From contig NAVB01001731.1 in assembly GCA_002179805.1 (NCBI GenBank), positions 1-15,689 on the forward strand: DNA of 15,689 nt, read 5' to 3'. Positions 9,715 through 15,689 of the stretch are shown here, piece after piece. Numbering within the stretch: position 1 is the stretch's first letter; the number at the start of each line of letters is the position of its first letter. Source of the stretch: Acanthamoeba lenticulata. Its lineage: Eukaryota > Discosea > Longamoebia > Acanthamoebidae. Both the position numbers and the translations under genes were made by a program. The notes under the pieces were generated by a model. That model saw only the letters and a list, made by a program, of their open reading frames with translations. It was not told where the DNA came from and made no database searches.

Positions 9715-10768
9715 ATGAACCCGATCTACTTCTTCATTCCAAACCTTATTGGTGCGATCAAATTCCCTGTGTCAGACGTGGGCTGACTTGGGTCTTTGGT
9801 AGGTTATGTCCGCATCGCACTGGCGGTGGCGGCATTTGCGTGCGCAATGACCGATTACAAGATGTTCTTCGCGTGCTACCTTCTCTCGGAGCTGCTCGAC
9901 GCTCTTGATGGCCATGCGGCACGCTATTTCAACCAATGTACGCCGCTCAACGCGTGACTCGCACATTGATTACCCCCTGCGCGCTCACCTCACTTTGGAT
10001 CTGCGCAGCCACCAAGTTCGGTGCAGTCCTCGACATGGTGACCGACCGGTGCGCTTTTATTTTTTGCCGCCCATTGCCCAGCCAAACAACGGCCCTCCCT
10101 TACCCCATTTCTTTCTCCTGCTACTCTTCAGGTGCTGCACGTCGTGCCTCATCCTTATTCTGGGCCACTTCTACCCGGAGTACCTGCCGTTCTTCCTCTT
10201 CTCCGTTTCGCTCGACATCACGTCCCACTACGCTCACCTCTACAGGTACCAACCAGGCCTCAGCCTTGTGGCTACCACACAAAGTGAGTGCGCGCTTCTC
10301 GCTCACTCGTGCCACACACACATGTATGTTTATGCGTATGCATTAGCGCGCTCTCTCGCGGCGCCAAGAGCCACAAGGACATCGATTTGAAGAGCCAGAA
10401 CTGGCTGCTGTGGCTGTACTATTCCAACAGGACCGTCCTTGGGTTCGCGCTCTCCTCCCGCGCGGGTTGCCTCTTTCGAAGAAGAAGAAGAAAGCTGACG
10501 CGTGTGTGCTTTGTGCAGTGTGTTGTGCCTCTTCAACGAGATCTTCTTCCTGGGCCTGTACCTGTGCCACTTTGAGCTGGGCCCTGTGGTCGGCAACACG
10601 GGCCTGGGCGCGTGGCAGCTCCTGACCCTCGTCGCCTTCCCGCTGAGCATGATCAAGCAGCTCATGAACCTCATCCAGCTCTACCAGGCCGCTGTCGACA
10701 TCGGCGCCATGGACTTGGCCGAGAGGAAGCCCAAGCGCAAGGTGCCCGGCAGCAAGGCCAACAACTAA
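9715..10768 (+). CDS. PIS: CDP-diacylglycerol--inositol 3-phosphatidyltransferase (phosphatidylinositol synthase)
   Basis: Exons 9715-9751, 9803-9937, 10009-10048, 10132-10245, 10347-10442 and 10519-10768 give 223 aa, the usual size for PI synthase. The enzyme joins CDP-diacylglycerol and myo-inositol to make phosphatidylinositol and CMP in the endoplasmic reticulum. The CDP-alcohol phosphatidyltransferase motif D-x2-D-G-x2-A-R-x8-G-x3-D-x3-D is complete: Asp45, Asp48, Gly49, Ala52, Arg53, Gly62, Asp66 and Asp70. Family-specific stretches include the start MNPIYFFIPNLIGYVRI, SLDITSHYAHLYS, SHKDID and LYYSNR, and the sequence has several hydrophobic segments. The basic tail ends KPKRKVPGSKANN. 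Purine at -3 supports the start. Two introns fall close to the catalytic motif, after Gln57 and within the Arg71 codon. The neighbouring SEC14 gene fits a phosphoinositide context. Confidence 0.95.
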
Positions 10769-10866
10769 CGTGGCCCTGCCCAGAGAGCCCAAGAAGAGGG
10801 AAGCGCCGGCAAGCGGCGCGCAAGTGTTCGTCGTGCGTCGCGTGGGCGCGCTAGGGCTCAAACATA

Positions 10867-10872
10867 AATAAA
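10867..10872 (+). terminator. AATAAA polyadenylation signal for PI synthase
   Basis: The hexamer lies about 100 nt after the PI synthase stop. It is only 58 nt from the stop of the convergent TMEM181-like gene (10932-10930), so the two 3' UTRs probably overlap. No AATAAA was seen on the minus strand just past 10930. Confidence 0.55.
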
Positions 10873-10929
10873 GAAGTGATTAGAAGAGTTGGTGGGTTGG
10901 CTGGGAGGCCGCCTCCGCCTTCGTCTGGC

Positions 10930-13607
10930 TCACAGGTCGTCGTGCTGGTCAAACCTGGACATGTGCGCAATTGCGGGAAAGGGGGACAAGAAAAGGGTGA
11001 GCGAGGCCAGTGGTTCACGCGTGCCTGCCGTTGAAGGTAGGTAGAGGTGGTACCCATCGGCGTTGACGACGCTTGTTCGGTGGACAGGTGGTCTGCGGGT
11101 GGCCAGCTCCTGCTCGCGGATCGGCGTAGCCTCTTCGTCGTCGCCAGACTTGGAAGGCACGAATCCGAGCAAGAGTATCCACACGAAGCAGTTGTACATA
11201 GCCGACTCGTACACCCACGACAGCGCTACGTGGGGCGTGCCGACCAATTAGTTCCCCGAACAGGAAAAGGGGGAAAGAAAGGGCGGTACTGTCGCGGTTG
11301 AAGGGCCCGATGGTGCCCGTAAAGATGGCGATGACGACTGAGATGACGCAAACAGCCGTCGGCACACCAACGAACCCGAGACGCAAGCTCAACTCACTGT
11401 GAAACAGTAAATGAGCCTCTTTCTCTCTCCCTCGCACCTCCAAAAAGGGTCAGTGGCGGTGTACCGTCGCCTCACGATAACGGGAATGGCCATGATGAGG
11501 ATGACAATCAGCCACACGAGTAGCGAGGCTTCGTATGCGTGTTTGTGTGTGTGCAAGAGTTTGCAGAGTGCGTTAGACATACGTCATGGCGGAAGAGGAA
11601 ACCGACTTGAACGTTCAGGTGTACCGTAGGCGGCCGCAACAAAGTAGAAGAGGATGAGCGGTCCGAGAAGGTCCTCACGATCACCGTAGACAGGGTCCCT
11701 CGAGGCGCGTATCCTGTTGTCGCGTCCAACGACGACGTGAGCGGTGGTGTTCACGCGGTTTTTGTGATGATGCTGAAAAGGATAGCACCGCGGTACCGAA
11801 TCCAGGTGAAGAAGGCGATGGCGAGGACGGCGTAGAGGCTGACCAAGATGGCCTTGCCCAAGCACCAGCAGTCCCACGAGAAGGTCGCCTCCTCCTGTCC
11901 GAGCCGCACGAGCGTGTCAATGTTGGGGGGGGGAGAGCTCCATAGGACCAGCTGCAATGGCAGTGGACGCACTCGTCGGATCTTGTCAACGCTGACGAGC
12001 CAGAAGAACATGAGGCCAGCGATGAAGACCACCTCGAACACCGAGTTGGTGAACTCGAAGAACCACCCGCGCAGCAAGAACTCAAATGGGAACAGGATGT
12101 CTTGACGCCAGGACCCGAGAAAGAGATGAAACTTGCATGTGAGCCGTATGGTCCTACTCCGCCCTCCCCCCTCCCACTTTTAAACGCACCGTTGTAGAGC
12201 ATGAGCCCGAGCACAAGGAACAACGCGGATTTTTGCTCAAAGGTCCAATCGTCGAACTTGATGCCCCTCATCTGCACCACAAACGCCTGCACGCCCATGC
12301 GATCGACCAACCACCCAACCGACAGGATGATGATGATGAGATCTCAGGCGGAGGTCCACAAACATCGACTGAGCCGCGCACCAGCATGGCGAACAGCGCG
12401 ATGAACAGGTATGTCACGCGCAGGCTCAGCTCCATCATCGTGAAGGCGAGGCGGTAGGTGAAGAGCTGCGCGAGCACGAGCACGAGTACGAGCACGAGTG
12501 AGTCATGCCGCCTCGCGCATAGCAGATTTGGCGCGCAACTCCCGAAACGTCAGCCAGCCAAGCAAAGGAGGAGAAGGGATTGTTGGGGGGGGGGGGCACA
12601 GGCGAACCGAGAACTTCATGTCCCCGACCAGTGCGCGATTCTCGGACGGTGGCAAGTGGATCTCTATGCGGTACCAAGCGTAGTCGATGTACTGCATGTC
12701 CACAAGGGTGAACCTGTTTTGTACACGCACGGTGCGTCAACCACGATGATCGGGCGAGGCCACAATGCACAAACGCACAAGCACGAAGCGCAAAACAAAC
12801 GTACAAGTCGCATTCGAGGTGCTTGGAGGAGGGACAGGTGAAGTCCATGCGGTGTGTGTCGTTGGCGATGATAGTTGTCCAGCGTGAAAGGTCCAACGTC
12901 TCGTCATTTGAACCAAAGATGGAAACACTGAACTGCAGTTCCTTGTCCCTCCACGCTACTCGCCATGCCGTCGCGTTCCAGTCACAAACACGCACAACCA
13001 ACAACAGTCACATGTAAGCGTATGAAAGGTGATTAGGCTTCGCGACAGGGGAACCTACTTGCGCTGGCGTTCGCTTCCCGTTTGTATGGCGTGATGTCGA
13101 GCAGCCACAGCTTGTTCAACAGTCTAAAATCCCCAAACGTATGGGCCCACACGGTCTAAACGAAATGCCGTTTTGTGGGGTGGTGGGTCAGGTTGGCCAA
13201 AACAACAGGCACACACTGGCTTTAGAGGAGGGGGAAAGTAAGAAGTACGCCATCACGCATGGGGAAGCCTGTGCAGGCCGTTGCGTTCCACACGTGGCTG
13301 TGGCTGGGGCATCCATAAGCGTAAGAATGTCGGCTATCCAGCATATCTGGCCCTGTGGTGCCATGGCCGTGAAGAGGGGAAGAAACAAAACAAAACAAAA
13401 CGAAAAAAAAGGGGGTGAATCAAAATCTAGAGTTTGCCAGGCCTGCGCTTGCACGGGGAAGCAAAGAGAGGTTGTTGCAACACAAAAAGGAAGGCTCGTA
13501 CCTGTGGCACCAAGTATGATGGCACCCAAAAGGAAGGCGACAGCAAGAACTGAGATGAGGTAGAACCACCATCGGGGCGCCGTGTCCACTTTCATGATTC
13601 CGGCCAT
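10930..13607 (-). CDS. Wntless/TMEM181-type multipass membrane protein
   Basis: Fourteen exons keep one frame: 13607-13502, 13352-13249, 13155-13059, 12958-12805, 12713-12608, 12465-12382, 12286-12190, 12100-11973, 11894-11797, 11713-11625, 11528-11438, 11396-11290, 11225-11054 and 10954-10930, giving 485 aa. One N-terminal hydrophobic segment is followed by a soluble, probably lumenal domain of about 180 residues with Cys pairs and an N-glycosylation sequon. Then come about seven membrane segments. The family signature is clear: FTMMELSLRVTYLF, then WTFEQKSALFLVLGLMLYND, then FPFEFL and a late SWVYESAMYNCFVW. These match the Wntless/MIG-14 family that includes TMEM181. A cargo-trafficking role in the secretory pathway is inferred from relatives. 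The acceptor of exon 4 could shift by one codon (12958 or 12955). The tail is short and acidic. It shares a 191-bp divergent promoter with gamma-tubulin. Confidence 0.85.
12585..12596. repeat. G12/C12 homopolymer inside an intron
   Basis: Twelve G on the plus strand lie in the intron 12607-12466 of the TMEM181-like gene, just inside its donor. At 142 nt this is the longest intron but one among those of that gene. Length variation here would not affect coding. Confidence 0.8.
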
Positions 13608-13798
13608 ACTGCACACCACAAGTTGTGCAGCAGCTTCTGCAGCTGCCTCTCACACCTTCGCCACACTGTGTCCTCTTCGGCGCGGAGAAAAAGGAAATAC
13701 GTTTTCTCAATTCGTATGTGGTTTAAGGTGGCGGCATTATTTGGCGGGAAGTTGGCCCATCTCTTGGACCCACGCGATCAGCAGATCGAGAGAACGTA
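13608..13798. promoter_or_regulatory. Bidirectional promoter with an E2F-type site, between the TMEM181-like gene and gamma-tubulin
   Basis: Only 191 bp separate the two divergent ATGs. TTTGGCGGGAA at 13740-13750 matches the E2F/DP consensus TTTSGCGS. It lies 48 nt upstream of the gamma-tubulin ATG. No other GGCGGGAA was noticed in the intergenic regions. E2F sites commonly drive S-phase genes in animals and plants; use here is an inference. Confidence 0.5.
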
Positions 13799-15658
13799 AT
13801 GCCTCGCGAGATAATCACGTTGCAAGTTGGCCAATGCGGCAACCAAAGTATGTGTGCACACACGAAACAAGCGCGAGTGTGAAGCTTCGGGTGCTGTAAA
13901 ACTTTTTCATGGTTAATTTTTACTCTCTCGCGTTTGGCAGTTGGCACCGAGTTTTGGAAGCGCTTGTGCGCAGAGCACGGCATTAGTAACGATGGCACGC
14001 TCGAGAGCTACGCTACCTCCGAGGCTGGTGACAGAAAGGATGTGTTCTTTTACCAGGTAAAACCTCCCTGCAGGAGCTGTTTGATATGAGATTCCGAAGA
14101 TTCATGCCACTGTGCCAACGTGCGTGACCATGGTGAAGGCTGATGATGACCACTACGTACCTCGTGCGCTTCTGCTTGACTTGGAGCCGGGTGTCATCAA
14201 CGGCATTCGGTCGCAGTATAAAAATCTCTACAACGAAGAGAATGTTTTCATCTCCTCTGATGGAGGAGGTGCTGGCAACAACTGGGCTCGAGGTACCTTC
14301 AATAACTTGCTCGCGCATACACACACACACATATACACACACGGACGGTGAAGCTATTTGTGTTCTTGGTGGTCGTTAACGACCACTGGTGGCCAGTGTG
14401 CTCAAGCTTCGGTGTGTGTGTGTGTGTTTTTTTGCTCAGGTTACAACCTTGCCGAGAGCGTATATGAGAACATCATGGAAATGCTTGACCGAGAAGCCGA
14501 TGGCAGCGACTCCCTGGAGGTACATGCTTTCTTCTTCTTCTTCTTCTTTCTTGCCTCTCTCTCTCTCTCTCTGACGCGTGGATCGGTTTCTCCTTTTTCC
14601 AGGGCTTCACCCTTTGCCACTCAATCGCAGGAGGCACAGGTTCAGGCATGGGCAGCTACCTTCTCGAGCGTCTCAGCGACCGGTATCCGAAAAAGCTCAT
14701 CCAGACCTACAGTGTGTTCCCCGATCCGGAAGCGGGCGACGTCGTGGTCCAGCCATACAACTCGTTGTTGACCCTCAAGAGGCTCGTCCTTCATGCCGAC
14801 TCTGTCGTCGTACTCGACAACACAGCACTCAACCGAGTGGCTACTGAGCGGCTGCGAATTGAACAGCCTACATTCACGCACACCAATGCTCTGGTACAGA
14901 ACTTTTTGCCCTATCTGCATGAACTCAGTTGCAACTCAATCATTTCTTTGGGTCTGCATGCTTTCTCTTCTGTCTATGTCGCTCTCTCTCTCTCTCTCTC
15001 TCTTTTAAGGTGTCAACTGTGATGGCTGCCTCGACCACGACGCTTCGGTATCCTGGCTACATGAACAATGACCTCGTCAGTATTGTCGCGTCACTAGTGC
15101 CCACTCCTCGTTGCCATTTCTTGATGACCGGCTATACCCCGATCACGATTGATCAGCAACAGCAAGGTACAGCCCTTCCCATTTCCTTGAGTGAGTATGC
15201 TTGGTGGCTTTGAAGGTTTAACCCTCTTCCTCGTCTTCTTCTTCCTGCTTCTTTTTCTTTTTGTGTTACAGTGGGAGTGCGCAAAACGAGCGTTCTGGAC
15301 GTCATGACAAGGTTGCTTCATCCCAAGAATCTTATGGTCTCAGCAGATACCAGAAAGGGCTGCTACTTGTCACTCCTCAACATCATCCAGGGTGAGGTTG
15401 ATCCTCTCCAAGTGCATGAAGCGCTCAACAGAATTCAGTCTCGAAACTTGGTCAAGTTTATGCCCTGGGGCCCGTCCAGCATTCAGGTACTCATGACTTA
15501 TCCCCATGTGCGTGAGTTTGTGTCACACATCGATGGATCTCAACCCTCACCACATGTGCACACGATTACAGGTGGCCCTCAGCAAGAAGTCGCCCTATAT
15601 CAAATCGCAAAACCGCGTCAGTGGCCTCATGTTGGCAAACCACACGAGTATTACGTCG
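13799..15658 (+). CDS. TUBG: Gamma-tubulin (3' end off the right edge)
   Basis: Exons: 13799-13847, 13941-14056, 14139-14292, 14440-14519, 14603-14893, 15010-15166, 15272-15486 and 15572-15658, giving 383 codons. A donor at 15659 leads into an intron cut by the window end; roughly 60-70 residues are missing. Gamma-tubulin nucleates microtubules as part of the gamma-tubulin complex. The start [16 protein letters not shown], the GTP-binding loop [86 protein letters not shown] and [10 protein letters not shown] all fit gamma- rather than alpha- or beta-tubulin. A QQQQ run follows YTPITID, at a variable position of the family. Introns hold (CA)n, (GT)n, (TTC)n and (CT)n tracts. Likely cell-cycle regulated through the upstream E2F-type site. 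Confidence 0.97.
14529..14571 (+). repeat. (TTC)n and (CT)n microsatellites in a gamma-tubulin intron
   Basis: A run of TTC units followed by CT units forms most of the pyrimidine tract of the intron 14520-14602. Confidence 0.7.
14982..15004 (+). repeat. (CT)n microsatellite serving as a splice pyrimidine tract
   Basis: About eleven CT units lie immediately before the TTTTAAG acceptor at 15009 of gamma-tubulin. Confidence 0.8.
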
Positions 15659-15689
15659 GTGCGACAGCTGTTCTCCCTTCTCTTCCCCC

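Noticed and set aside
12310..12381. Exon extension LIIIILSVGWLVDR before the W-x2-EQK segment
   Set aside because: It is hydrophobic and tempting, but no donor of the right phase reaches it. Splicing 12382 to 12286 gives a continuous family-like membrane segment.
12466..12607. A separate small exon around LRAKSAMREAA in the TMEM181-like gene
   Set aside because: It has an AG before it but no usable GT before a stop, while one intron from 12607 to 12466 joins the flanking exons in phase.
1..15689. Mobile elements, tRNA or rRNA genes, viral insertions
   Set aside because: No terminal repeats, transposase or reverse transcriptase motifs, cloverleaf A/B boxes, or capsid-like frames were seen on reading both strands; a subtle RNA gene could still be missed by eye.

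Overview
The window looks like nuclear DNA of a GC-rich, intron-dense amoebozoan. Acanthamoeba is the best guess, from gene style and content only; no database was searched. Every gene is broken into many short exons. The introns are mostly 60-120 nt, begin GTRNG, and end in a pyrimidine-rich tract followed by CAG, TAG or AAG. Joining exons across matching phases gives six protein-coding genes with 54 complete introns. No tRNA, rRNA, CRISPR array or mobile element was seen.

Layout. (1) Minus strand, 2890 to beyond base 1: a histidine-kinase-like protein with about seven membrane segments, whose H-box has Arg where the phosphoacceptor His belongs. (2) 2891-4059: a long divergent intergenic region holding a doubtful small exon and two overlapping GATA sites. 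(3) Plus strand, 4060-7396: two helicase-associated (HA) domains, an acidic linker, and one GATA-type zinc finger with an unusually long loop. (4) Plus strand, 7765-9473: a SEC14 (CRAL-TRIO) lipid-transfer protein of 331 aa. (5) Plus strand, 9715-10768: phosphatidylinositol synthase of 223 aa with an intact CDP-alcohol phosphatidyltransferase motif. (6) Minus strand, 13607-10930: a 14-exon, 485-aa Wntless/TMEM181-type multipass protein. (7) Plus strand, 13799 to past the right edge: gamma-tubulin, 383 codons present.

How the genes relate. The SEC14 protein and PI synthase are adjacent, on the same strand, and act on the same lipid: one makes phosphatidylinositol and the other is expected to move or present it. 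The TMEM181-like protein belongs to the same endomembrane world, but nothing in the sequence ties it to them. Its 191-bp divergent promoter with gamma-tubulin contains a good E2F-type site, which would fit cell-cycle control of gamma-tubulin. The kinase-like gene and the HA-GATA factor diverge from a region of about 1.2 kb. Eukaryotic neighbours need not share a function, so these links are hypotheses.

The most unusual items are the His-less histidine kinase, the HA-GATA fusion with its CX2CX22CX2C finger, tandem GATA sites just upstream of that gene, and a possible 29-nt intron in the kinase gene.
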